In this document: positions 6,640-13,764 of the stretch, one piece after another | Layout: the number at the start of each line of letters is the position of its first letter | Numbering within the stretch: the first letter of the stretch is position 1 | Assembly (NCBI GenBank): GCA_001399805.1 | Contig: LIHJ01000053.1 | Span: 1 to 13,901 of the forward strand | Length of the DNA stretch: 13,901 bases | Source of the DNA: Candidatus Bathyarchaeota archaeon BA1 | Lineage (GTDB): Archaea; Thermoproteota; Bathyarchaeia; Bathyarchaeales; Bathyarchaeaceae | Reading direction: 5' to 3' | Program-made: the position numbers and the translations under genes | The notes under the pieces: model-generated | Database searches by the model: none | What the model was told of the DNA's origin: nothing | Seen by the model: the letters and a program-made list of their open reading frames with translations, nothing else

Positions 6640-6665
6640 GAGGTACCGTTAGTTATCGGTGCCTC
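6640..6665 (+). repeat. Inverted repeat, 9-bp stem
   Basis: GAGGTACCG and CGGTGCCTC pair over 9 positions, one being G-U if transcribed on the plus strand, around an 8-nt loop. A pyrimidine-rich stretch (TCTCTTATTATCTT) follows, so it could be a terminator on the plus strand, but no gene lies directly upstream. Confidence 0.4.
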
Positions 6666-6814
6666 TCTCTTATTATCTTCGTTAGACCTCTTGGGGGGGC
6701 AAACTCTGACGGTCTCTATATCTTGTGGTTTAAGTTTCCTTCTAATCACTCTCACTTTTTCTTTCAATCTACCACAGACTTAGAATCTTGGCGGGTGTAT
6801 CGTTCTGAACAGTT

Positions 6815-6835
6815 TTTCTCCCTCTAGAGGAGAAA
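6815..6835. repeat. Inverted repeat TTTCTCC / GGAGAAA
   Basis: There are perfect 7-bp arms around a 7-nt loop (CTCTAGA), flanked by T on the left and A-rich sequence on the right. On the minus strand it is 58 bp after the winged-helix gene and may end that transcript. Confidence 0.35.
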
Positions 6836-6884
6836 GCAAAACGTTATTTCTTTCGCTTCTCATAGAACTGGTCTTAAATATAAG

Positions 6885-6904
6885 AAACTTCACTAGTGAA
6901 GTTT
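6885..6904. repeat. Perfect 20-bp palindrome at the end of the winged-helix gene
   Basis: Each half is AAACTTCACT and its exact complement, with no spacer. The palindrome includes the TAG stop of the winged-helix frame and the codons before it. Outside it, A-T pairs continue after one mismatch. It could be a binding site for a dimeric regulator, such as the adjacent winged-helix protein, or a terminator. Confidence 0.6.
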
Positions 6905-7257
6905 TTTATAATGTTTAAAATGGCTGGCTGGGTAAAGCTGGCGGCGTGGGTTACACCATTCAGGCGCGTAAGTATCCAGCTGACGACCCTTCTTGGTCAA
7001 GCGGTAGTAGCGCCTTGGCTGTTTCAGGTGTGGGTTGCTGGAAGGCTCCTCACGCGCAGCCTCCACCAACCCCAGCCTCTCTAACCAATAGATGTAGTTG
7101 CGGATGTTCGTGTAGGTGCCGACCTTAACCTCAAGCTGTTGCTTCTCCCTTTTGAGGGCGCGGTAAAGCTGGGTTATGGTGGCCTCCTTATGTCGCTCTA
7201 AATAGTCGCGGATGAACAGTCCAGTGCTAAGGGGAAGCCACCTCGCCGTAGCGCCAC
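6893..7257 (-). pseudogene. Winged-helix DNA-binding protein gene, frameshifted near its start
   Basis: The minus-strand frame from about 7222 to the TAG at 6895-6893 encodes a clear winged helix: TGLFIRDYLERHKEATITQL, then TNIRNYIYWLERLGLVEAA and RRYYRLTKKGRQL. No ATG, GTG or TTG precedes it in that frame after the UGA that ends the zinc-binding gene. A GTG at 7257 in another frame gives VALRRGGFPL, which would join smoothly to (A)TGLFIRDYLE if one base were missing near 7222-7228. The gene was therefore probably about 121 residues, starting at GTG 7257 and overlapping the previous stop. The present copy carries a one-base deletion, or the sequence has an error there. The function is probably DNA binding; the target is unknown. 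Confidence 0.6.
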
Positions 7258-7258
7258 C

Positions 7259-7423
7259 TCAATCAATGTATAAATCGTCGTAGCAGGGTTGGCGAAAGAC
7301 TCTCCTTTCCGGCCGCCCTCGGATTCGCTGGTAATGGACAAAAACTCGGTCACCCAGCTGAAAGCGTTTACCGCATTTTGTGCAGCCGCCATAAAAACGG
7401 CCCTTGTTCCGATGGGTGACCAT
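7259..7423 (-). CDS. Small zinc-binding protein
   Basis: This is a protein of 54 residues starting at ATG 7423, which has a good ribosome binding site (GGAAGG, 7429-7434, 5 nt upstream). Upstream codons in frame (to a TTG at 7441) are probably untranslated. It contains GGCTKCGKRFQLGDRV, then a basic stretch (RIRGRPERR) and QPCYDDLYID. The C-x2-C pair together with the later Cys, and a nearby His or Arg, suggests a small zinc module resembling those of archaeal viruses and accessory genes. The exact family is not recognised. It sits between two frameshifted genes on the same strand and ends in TGA. Confidence 0.65.
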   Translation of the reverse strand: MVTHRNKGRFYGGCTKCGKRFQLGDRVFVHYQRIRGRPERRVFRQPCYDDLYID

Positions 7424-7454
7424 TATTTCCTTCCAGGGCAAAGCGGCTCCCCCG

Positions 7455-7755
7455 CTACTTTATGATTCTGCGCTCCGACCAACACTTGAAAAGCTCAAAG
7501 GTCCTTAACAGCTTGTAGCGTGCCTCCCTTATTCGCCTTCTACGCTCTTCCTCAAACTCCGCTGATAGGTCGGGGGAAACGTGAGCTCCAGCATCACCGG
7601 CTTACCCGTCCTTATGCTACTCTCAAATTGGCGAGCGGTCCAACGCGCTATCTCCTTCCGCTCCTGGATGTAGGTCGCAACCGCCTTATGATCGTCGTCG
7701 GGTGGAAGGCCGAGCCTAACTCACTAACCCCTTTTTCTCCATGTTTCAAAATCAT
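7455..7755 (-). pseudogene. Unknown accessory gene with two apparent one-base deletions
   Basis: Reading the minus strand from ATG 7755 gives MILKHGEKGVSEL, after which the likely reading moves to another frame as LGLPPDDDHKAVATYIQERK, EIARWTARQFESSIRTG and KPVMLELTFPP. It then moves to a third frame as DLSAEFEEERRRRIREARY and KLLRTFELFKCWSERRIIK, ending in TAG. Each shift is repaired by adding one base; the second lies at a run of five C (near 7577). Joined, it would be a protein of about 100 residues, charged and mostly helical, perhaps a coiled coil or DNA-binding protein. I do not recognise the family. It is divergent from tiaS, 69 bp away. Confidence 0.5.
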
Positions 7756-7824
7756 TAAGCCGAAATTCTCTTACGACTGAAAGTTCTTATCATTGCAATA
7801 CATCTCCTGATAGCTGTTGAGCGG

Positions 7825-9162
7825 ATGACGATGATCACGATGCACATTGGATTCGACGACACCGACTCACCGAGGATGGGATGCACCACCTACATAGCCG
7901 CCCTCCTCGTCGAAAAACTATGTAGGATAGGCGTCTCCTTTATCGACTACCCAAACCTCATCCGCTTGAACCCCAATGTCCCTTGGAAAACCCGTGGGAA
8001 CGGAGCCCTCTGCTTAAGGCTCCAATGCGATAACAAAATCGCGGGAGAAATCATGGAAATCGTAGTCACGGCGGTGGAGGAAAGCGCAGACTTAGGCTAT
8101 GGAGGCACGGAACCCGGCATCGTTTTCCTTATCGGAAACCATATACCCAAGGAGATTAGAGGCTTCGCCAAACAAACTATTCAGGGCATTGTGAAAATGA
8201 AGGAAGCCGTGAGGCTCATTCGGATGTTCGGGGCGCAGGCGGTGGGCTTCAAAACCGGACGTGGCATCATCGGTGGCCTGGCTGCGATTGGCGAAACCTT
8301 GGAGGATGACTACACCTTTGAGATCATCACCTACCGAGCAATAGAAAACCGTGGCACAAAAAGGCGAATACAAGCATCGTCCGTGTTGGAAATGACAGAA
8401 AAAACCGCACCCCTAACCTTCAATAATATCGACCCCGAGAGGGGACGTATCCTCATAACCCCTAGGGGGCCTGACCCGATTCTCTACGGCATCCGGGGTG
8501 AAACCTTGAATGTTTTGAAGCAGGCCTATGAAATAGTCCGCCCGGAGGAGCCAATCGAGCGTTGGGTGGTTTTTCGCACCAATCATGGGACTGACGCCCA
8601 TTTACGAAGGATCGGATCAATAAGTGAGATACAACCCTTTCACCCAGTGATGGTCCGAGGAACAGTAGCCAAGGAACCGCAGATCATACCAGGCGGTCAC
8701 GTCATCTTCCCCATCGAAGACAAAACTGGACGTGTGGATTGCGCAGCGTATGAGCCCACAGGGGCTCTTCGGGAAGCCGCAAAATGTGTGATTGCAGGAG
8801 ACCTTATTGAGGCATGCGGCGGTGTTCGACCTCCTTCATCGAAACACCCGGTCACCATTAACCTAGAGAAGATGCGTGTCTTAAGACTGGCTCCCCAAAT
8901 GGTTTTCTTCAACCCTAACTGCCCCAAGTGTGACAAGCGGATGGAGTCCATGGGGAAGGGACAGGGGTTTCGATGTAAGAGGTGCGGCTTCCGATCTACA
9001 AGTCTGAGGAAGGTGGCTATCAAGGTTGAGAGAAAGATTAAGAGGGGGCTTTATATTGCATCCCCGAGGTCCCAGAGACACCTAACTAAGCCCCTCTGCC
9101 GATACGGGCAAGAAAAATCCGGTCAACCAAAAGAAATGGTTCAGACCTGGCACTTTCCATGA
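7825..9162 (+). CDS. tiaS: tRNA(Ile2) 2-agmatinylcytidine synthetase TiaS
   Basis: TiaS attaches agmatine to C34 of the tRNA-Ile that reads AUA, using ATP, so that the archaeal anticodon CAU is read as agm2C-AU. The 445 residues match the family. The N-terminal GFDDTDSPRMGCTTYIA (9-25) and DLGYGGTEPGI belong to the kinase-like domain, with GFKTGRGIIGGLAAIG in the middle. An OB fold follows at about 272-340 (VMVRGTVAKEPQIIPGGHV, FPIEDKTGRVDCAAYEP). A zinc ribbon has Cys366, Cys369, Cys384 and Cys387, followed by SPRSQRHLTKPLCRYG. There are three ATG codons within the first six; MHIGFDDTDS (third) is the family-like start. No strong ribosome binding site is seen. It ends in TGA. Confidence 0.95.
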   Translation: MTMITMHIGFDDTDSPRMGCTTYIAALLVEKLCRIGVSFIDYPNLIRLNPNVPWKTRGNGALCLRLQCDNKIAGEIMEIVVTAVEESADLGYGGTEPGIVFLIGNHIPKEIRGFAKQTIQGIVKMKEAVRLIRMFGAQAVGFKTGRGIIGGLAAIGETLEDDYTFEIITYRAIENRGTKRRIQASSVLEMTEKTAPLTFNNIDPERGRILITPRGPDPILYGIRGETLNVLKQAYEIVRPEEPIERWVVFRTNHGTDAHLRRIGSISEIQPFHPVMVRGTVAKEPQIIPGGHVIFPIEDKTGRVDCAAYEPTGALREAAKCVIAGDLIEACGGVRPPSSKHPVTINLEKMRVLRLAPQMVFFNPNCPKCDKRMESMGKGQGFRCKRCGFRSTSLRKVAIKVERKIKRGLYIASPRSQRHLTKPLCRYGQEKSGQPKEMVQTWHFP

Positions 9163-9249
9163 CGCGTAGATAACCACAACGCCTTTATGACACAGTGTAT
9201 TTTCTTATTATCCAAAATGTAATTATATACACAGGATTTGGCGGTCATC

Positions 9250-9630
9250 ATGGCCAAATACCTAGCGCTCGCGTAGGAGTTTAAAGGCTGGACCAAACGT
9301 GAAGAGAAACGTTTTAGGGTCCAGCCGGGGAAGAGCTACTGTCGCGACTGCGGGCTCTGCCTATCCTGCCCCCAAAACCTGGACATACTCCGGTTTCACG
9401 CCCTCTCAACTGTCTACGGGCTAAAAAATTGGGCTAAGAAACTGTATCAAGCGCTCCAGATTAGGGCAGATAATTGCAAAAATTGTGGTGAGTGTGAGCC
9501 CAGGTGCCCATATCAACTGCCAATCGTAAACATGCTGCAAGCGGCAAAAAACGACCTAAAGCCTTCCGCTTCTAGGCAGCCTCCTAAGTTAAGCGTCGCC
9601 AGCCCCTTTTCCCAAGTCCAACAATTATAA
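9250..9630 (+). pseudogene. Remnant of a 4Fe-4S domain, probably from an aldo/keto reductase
   Basis: The frame from ATG 9250 reads MAKYLALA, then TAG (9274-9276), then FKGWTKREEKRFRVQPGKSY and CRDCGLCLSCPQNLDILRF. About 40 residues later comes CKNCGECEPRCPYQLPIV, and the frame ends with TAA. The two clusters (C-x2-C-x2-C-x2-C and C-x2-C-x2-C-x3-C-P) have the spacing seen in the C-terminal ferredoxin-like part of a subfamily of aldo/keto reductases. The catalytic barrel is absent: only 87 bp separate this from tiaS. After the TAG there is no ATG, GTG or TTG ahead of the clusters. It is therefore most likely a decayed fragment, though UAG readthrough to a small ferredoxin of about 126 residues is not excluded. 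Confidence 0.65.
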
Positions 9631-9694
9631 GAGGTTTAGAGAGCCCCGTTTAAGCCTCATATTAAAACCTAAGGGATCCGGTCTGTGCGCATAC

Positions 9695-9837
9695 ATGAGG
9701 AATAAGTTGAAGGGTCGTAATGGAGCCTAAAGTCGTAAGTGGGAAAGTTCGAGGCTCATCGAACTTCCCCTACTCAGTATTTGAAACTACAACATGTGGC
9801 TTTAAGAGAGATCTCTAGATAGGCCCTGATTCCTCAT
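9695..9837. other. Possible structured RNA or DNA element
   Basis: ATGAGGAAT (9695-9703) pairs perfectly with ATTCCTCAT (9829-9837). Inside lies a strong hairpin (9738-9774): AAGTTCGA and TCGAACTT around a GGCTCA loop, with further G-C pairs on the outside. A short palindrome AGAGATCTCT lies at 9807-9816. The nested arrangement suggests a folded transcript of about 143 nt. The strand is not determined, and no known RNA class is recognised. Chance pairing is possible for the outer stem. Confidence 0.35.
9738..9774. repeat. Strong hairpin
   Basis: The core is an 8-bp perfect stem (AAGTTCGA/TCGAACTT) with a 6-nt loop. It is extended by a GGG/CCC block after one mismatch and by outer AGT/ACT pairs after a bulge. 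No T-run follows on the plus strand, so it does not look like a simple terminator. Confidence 0.55.
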
Positions 9838-9935
9838 CGACAACAGAGTGTTTATGATCTTCACTTGAATCATGTGGGTCCTGTCCAAGGTGCGGGGGGT
9901 GGGATTCGAACCCACGAAGGCCTGCGCCAGAGGAT

Positions 9936-9959
9936 GTCTTATGGAATAGCTTCTATCCG
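9936..9959 (-). other. tRNA-Leu intron at 37/38
   Basis: This is a 24-nt canonical-position archaeal intron. The central helix CTTA/TAAG has 4 pairs. The intron-side stem GGATAG/CTATTCC has one bulged base, and one extra A lies between it and the central helix, so the motif is slightly relaxed. Confidence 0.85.
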
Positions 9960-9974
9960 CTTAAGTCCTCCCCC

Positions 9975-10002
9975 TTCTCCTAGGGGCTCTTTTCTGACCC
10001 TA
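9975..10002 (-). other. Probable noncanonical intron in the tRNA-Leu D-loop
   Basis: This 28-nt block has no counterpart in ordinary tRNA-Leu. It carries its own hairpin: TAGGG (10002-9998) pairs with CCCTA (9985-9981). Removing 26-28 nt restores a D-loop of normal size followed by the GGG of the D-stem. Exact ends are uncertain; a relaxed bulge-helix-bulge with TCTA/TAGG is one possibility. Introns outside the anticodon loop are known from Thermoproteota. Confidence 0.6.
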
Positions 10003-10055
10003 CTTAGACCTAGCTCGGGTACCCCCGCCAACCTTTATTGAACCTACACGTTCAA

Positions 10056-10061
10056 CTTAAA
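10056..10061 (-). promoter_or_regulatory. TATA-like box of the tRNA-Leu gene
   Basis: TTTAAG on the minus strand is 28-33 bp upstream of the first tRNA base, the expected distance for an archaeal promoter with a leader of a few bases. Confidence 0.45.
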
Positions 10062-10176
10062 TCTTACTTGCTGGTATGCCTGTCAGAATCTTCAAGGGCA
10101 ATAAAATTATATGGGGGCCTCTTTGAAAATCTTAAGTAAATATGTGTGCTACTCTCTATGTTAAAGAGGAAATGTG

Positions 10177-11958
10177 ATGGGCACCCTAACTCGGATTTTC
10201 GGTTATGTTCGAAGGTACTGGTTTTTAGAGTCCTTGGTCCTGCTCTGCATGGTCTCGGTGGTGGCACTGAACCTCGTGATCCCGATGCTGTTGAGGGCGG
10301 TCATTGATAGGGTTTTGGTGCAGATGGAGTATGGGCTGCTTCTCATCATGTCCCTCTCCATCGTTGGGATCACGGCGCTGAGGGGTGCCCTCGCCTTCGC
10401 GCAGCGGTATGCCATGGAGTATGTGGCACAGAGGGTGGTGTACGACCTCAGGAAACACATTTACGATGTCTTAGAGCGTCAGTCATTCGCCTTCTATGAT
10501 AGGATGCAGACGGGCCAGCTCATGTCGAGGGTGACGAGTGATGTGGACCTGATAAGGGGGTTCTTGGTTTGGGGTTTCCCCATGTTCACCAGCATCATGA
10601 TCACCTTCGCTGGCATATTCATCATAACATGGTCCCTGAGCTGGAGGCTAACCCTGTTCTCACTCCTCACCGCCCCAGTCGTATTCCTTATAGCATACCG
10701 GTTCTCGAGGAGGATACGCCCCATTTTCCATGAGGCATAACAGCGATTAGGTGCGATAAACTCGGTCCTACAAGAGAATCTGACGGGCGTGAGGGTAGTC
10801 AGAGCATTCGCAAAAGAGGGGCTGGAGGAGGCCAAGTTTAGGGCAAAGAACAGGGATTATCTTGACTGCAACGTTATCGCCGCCAAACTTAGGGCCACGT
10901 ACATTCCCCTCATGGACCTCATCGCCGGGATCGGCATGGTGGTCATCCTGCTATATGGTGGGTTGCAGGTTATCTCTGGAGAAATAACCATCGGAACACT
11001 AGTTGCCTTTAACAGCTACCTGACATTGCTGATCATGCCAATGCGCTTTCTTGGCTTCATCACATCCTTCATGGAGAGGGCTCTGGCGGGTGGAAAACGT
11101 ATTTTCGACATATTGGATGCGGTTCCAGAGGTGAAGGATAAGCCTGACGCTGTTGAGCTGCCACCCGTCAATGGGCACGTGAGGTTTGAAAACGTCTCCT
11201 TCAGCTACAGCCGGGGACTCCCGACCTTGAAGGGTGTGACATTTGAGGCCAAGCCAGGGGAAACCATAGCGCTGCTCGGCACGACAGGGTCTGGAAAGAG
11301 CTCCATCATCAACGTGATCGCAAGGTTTTACGACGTTACAGAGGGGAACGTGACAATTGACGGATACGATGTGAGGGACGTAAAGATAAGCTCTCTAAGG
11401 AGGCAGATCGGCATAGTACCACAAGAGACCTTCCTCTTCTCAACCACGATCAGAGAGAACATCGCCTACGGTAAGCCATACGCCAGTATGGATGAAATTA
11501 TGAACGTAGCTAAGTTGGCGGAAGCCCACGACTTCATCGTTTCGTTCCCACAGGGCTACGAAACTATGATTGGCGAGAGAGGCGTCACGCTCTCAGGTGG
11601 TCAAAAGCAACGCATCGCCATCGCACGGGCACTTTTGATGAACCCTAAGATTCTGATCCTCGATGACTCCACCTCAAGCGTTGATATAGAGACAGAGTAT
11701 CAGATCCAGCGTGCCCTCCAGGCGCTCCTTAAGAACCGAACAACCTTCGTGATCACCCAGCGCCTCTCAACCATCAAAAATGCCCACAAGATCATCGTTC
11801 TTGATGCCGGACGGATCGTGGAGATGGGAACCCATGAAGAGCTGATGCACAATAATGGGCTGTATAAGCGCATTCATGACGCCCAACTTGCGGCCCAAAT
11901 CAGGCCGGAGGAAAAGATAATCAGCCCTGAAGGGAAAGGCCAGGAGGTGCCATGCTAG
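10177..11958 (+). pseudogene. ABC exporter subunit with degenerate ATP site, interrupted by one in-frame UAA
   Basis: This is a membrane half-transporter (six-helix domain plus ATPase) that would form a heterodimer with the next gene. Read from ATG 10177 (GAGGA ribosome binding site at 10166-10170), the frame is open for 593 codons except for a TAA at 10738-10740 (codon 188). It lies between SRRIRPIFHEA and QRLGAINSVLQENLTGVRVV, where homologues simply have one residue. Counting that codon, Walker A GTTGSGKS is at 368-375, LSGGQ at 472-476, and Walker B ILILDD at 492-497. The usual catalytic Glu is Asp497, and the switch His is Gln528 (VITQRLST). That is the catalytically weak partner seen in TM287/288-like exporters. 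The stop could be a true nonsense mutation or a sequence error. Confidence 0.85.
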
Positions 11959-13752
11959 GTGGGCCTACACTACCACATGCTCATCGATGAGGAGGAAATG
12001 AAGCGGAAGATCCCCGACCGCGTCTTGATGGGCAGGTTGCTAAGGTTCCTGTCTCGGTATAAGAGGAGGTTTTTCGTAATCTTAATCCTCCTCATAGTTT
12101 CCGCTGGCCTTGGGCTGATAGGCCCTTATATCCTATCCATCGCCATAGATCACTACATCGCAAAGGGGAACGCCCCCCTTCTTTACTGGATCTCAGCGGT
12201 GTATGCCGGGGTCTACGTCCTAAGCTGGTCAGCGGGCTACATCCAGATGTACCTCAGGTTCTGGCTTGGGCAGAGGATCATCTTCGACCTGAGGGAGGAG
12301 ATGTTCTCCAACCTTCAGAGGCTTTCCTTGAGCTTCTATGAGAGGCGCCACGTGGGAAGCATCATGTCAAGGGTCACGAATGACGTTGAGACCTTAAATG
12401 AGTTTCTGACTTCTGGTGTCGAGACCGCGGTTGCGGACCTCTTCATCGTCGTTTTCATCGTGGCGATCATGCTCATCATGAACTTCTGGCTGGCTATGAT
12501 CTCGTTCACGGTGATCCCAATACTCTTCATCGTCACTATCCTCCTGGGGGTGAGGGTGAGGGAGGCCTATAGGTTGACGAGGAAGAAGATATCTGGGGTC
12601 ACCGCAAGCCTCGCGGAGAGCATATCAGGGATGAGGGTCATCCAATCCTTCTCTAAGGAGATGGACACTGCCCAGCAGTTCGACCGTGTGAATGTGAAGA
12701 ATCTACAGGCGAGTCTGCAGGCGGCTCGGGTCTCCGCACTCTTCTTCCCACTTGTCGATGTGATCAGCTCCATCGGAACCTTCTTAATCCTCTGGTTTGG
12801 TGGCCAATCCGTTATGGGCGGTTCCCTCACGGTAGGTGTCTTGATAGCTTTCATGGCATACGTGACCAGGTTCTTCATGCCCATTAGGGATTTCAGCATG
12901 CTGTACAATAATGTGCAGGCAGCCCTAGCAGCAACAGAGAGGATCGTTGAGCTACTTGACACTAAGCCAGAGGTTAAGGAGGCAACCGATGCCGTGGAGT
13001 TGCCCCCGATAAAGGGTGAAATCGCCTTTAACAATGTCTCTTTCGGGTATGACCCAGATCATTTTGTGCTGAAGGAAATCAACCTCAAGATAAGGGCAAG
13101 TGAGAGGATCGCGCTTGTTGGACCCACGGGCGCTGGCAAAACATCCCTCGCCAGCTTAGTGGCCCGCTTCTACGACCCGCAAGTTGGAAGCATCACTGTT
13201 GATGGGTATGACATTTGCAAAGTGACCCTAAAATCGCTCAGAAGCCAGATGGGCATAGTACTCCAAGATCCATTTCTGTTCTCCGGCACAATACGGGAGA
13301 ACATAGCCTACGGCAGGCCAGACGCCAAGGAGGAGGAGGTCATAGGGGCTGCAAAGGCAGTCGGCGCCCACAATTTCATCATGGCTTCTCAAGATGGATA
13401 TCACACCGATGTGGGGGAAAGAGGTGTTAGGCTCTCCATGGGGCAGAGACAGCTCATCTCATTTGCCCGGGCGCTGCTTGCCGACCCAAGGATACTCATC
13501 CTAGATGAGGCAACCTCCAGTGTGGACGCCTACACAGAGCAGCTCATCCAAAAAGCCATAAGAAAGTTGCTGGAGGGCCGAACTACACTCATCATTGCCC
13601 ACCGCCTGTCCACCGTCCGAAACGCGGATAGGATAGTGGTGGTGGATAACGGCAGGATAGTGGACATGGGCCCACACGAGGAACTTCTGAGGCGAGAGGG
13701 GCTATACCAAAAGCTGTATGAGACGCAGCTAAAACCTTTAGTAGCTGAGTAG
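11959..13752 (+). CDS. ABC exporter subunit with catalytic ATP-binding domain
   Basis: This 597-residue half-transporter drives export of an unknown substrate (drug, lipid or peptide) by ATP hydrolysis. The N-terminal 330 residues hold six membrane segments, beginning at about residue 36 (FFVILILLIVSAGLGLIGPY), with the coupling sequence RVIQSFSKE. The ATPase domain has Walker A GPTGAGKT (388-395), Q-loop LQDPFLFSGTI, and signature LSMGQ (492-496, instead of LSGGQ). It also has Walker B ILILDE with Glu517 and switch His548 (IIAHRLST). The intact Glu and His with an altered signature complement the preceding gene, as expected for a heterodimer with one active site. The GTG start follows the previous TAG directly; GGAGGT at 11943-11948 serves as ribosome binding site, so translation is probably coupled. 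It ends in TAG. Confidence 0.93.
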   Translation: MGLHYHMLIDEEEMKRKIPDRVLMGRLLRFLSRYKRRFFVILILLIVSAGLGLIGPYILSIAIDHYIAKGNAPLLYWISAVYAGVYVLSWSAGYIQMYLRFWLGQRIIFDLREEMFSNLQRLSLSFYERRHVGSIMSRVTNDVETLNEFLTSGVETAVADLFIVVFIVAIMLIMNFWLAMISFTVIPILFIVTILLGVRVREAYRLTRKKISGVTASLAESISGMRVIQSFSKEMDTAQQFDRVNVKNLQASLQAARVSALFFPLVDVISSIGTFLILWFGGQSVMGGSLTVGVLIAFMAYVTRFFMPIRDFSMLYNNVQAALAATERIVELLDTKPEVKEATDAVELPPIKGEIAFNNVSFGYDPDHFVLKEINLKIRASERIALVGPTGAGKTSLASLVARFYDPQVGSITVDGYDICKVTLKSLRSQMGIVLQDPFLFSGTIRENIAYGRPDAKEEEVIGAAKAVGAHNFIMASQDGYHTDVGERGVRLSMGQRQLISFARALLADPRILILDEATSSVDAYTEQLIQKAIRKLLEGRTTLIIAHRLSTVRNADRIVVVDNGRIVDMGPHEELLRREGLYQKLYETQLKPLVAE

Positions 13753-13764
13753 GCTCAAACGACT

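Larger units (their letters stand above)
6427..6892. other. Gene-free region with several inverted repeats
   Basis: No convincing coding frame exists on either strand across these 466 bases. The first 160 bases are very AT-rich. The rest holds two hairpin-forming sequences (6640-6665 and 6815-6835) and runs up to the palindrome at 6885-6904. A G-run (7 G) lies near 6694-6700. I could not match it to a known archaeal RNA (RNase P, SRP, box C/D or H/ACA). Confidence 0.4.
9891..10028 (-). tRNA. tRNA-Leu (anticodon UAA) with an anticodon-loop intron and a D-loop insert
   Basis: The acceptor arms GCGGGGG (10028-10022) and CCCCCGC (9898-9892) pair fully, with A73 at 9891 and no encoded CCA. The T arm is GTGGG TTCGAAT CCCAC. 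The long variable arm and D-loop GAGCTAGGTCTAAG match archaeal tRNA-Leu. The anticodon stem GAGGA/TCCTC encloses a loop with anticodon TAA at 9963-9961. A 24-nt intron (9936-9959) lies at 37/38: exon CTTA pairs with intron TAAG, flanked by AGC and ACA bulges, the bulge-helix-bulge cleaved by archaeal splicing endonuclease. Another 28 nt or so (9975-10002) sits between the D-loop and the GGG of the D-stem. Without both, the tRNA is about 86 nt. A TTTAAG box (10056-10061, minus strand) lies about 30 bp upstream. Confidence 0.93.

Noticed and set aside
7520..7780. Plus-strand frame of 86 codons
   Set aside because: It lies opposite the frameshifted accessory gene, whose minus-strand translation is far more protein-like.
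9720..9818. Small plus-strand frame of 32 codons starting MEPKVVSGKVRG
   Set aside because: It runs through the strong hairpin, and has only a weak ribosome binding site and no recognisable family.
9695..9837. Box C/D guide RNA on the minus strand
   Set aside because: GATGA and CTGA occur, but the distance between them (about 60 nt) is too long and the C box lacks its usual first bases.
9802..9873. Small minus-strand frame of 23 codons after the tRNA
   Set aside because: It is too short, with no promoter or ribosome binding site and no family signal.
10064..10267. Minus-strand frame upstream of the ABC genes
   Set aside because: It overlaps the start of the ABC gene and a promoter-like AT-rich region; its composition is not protein-like.
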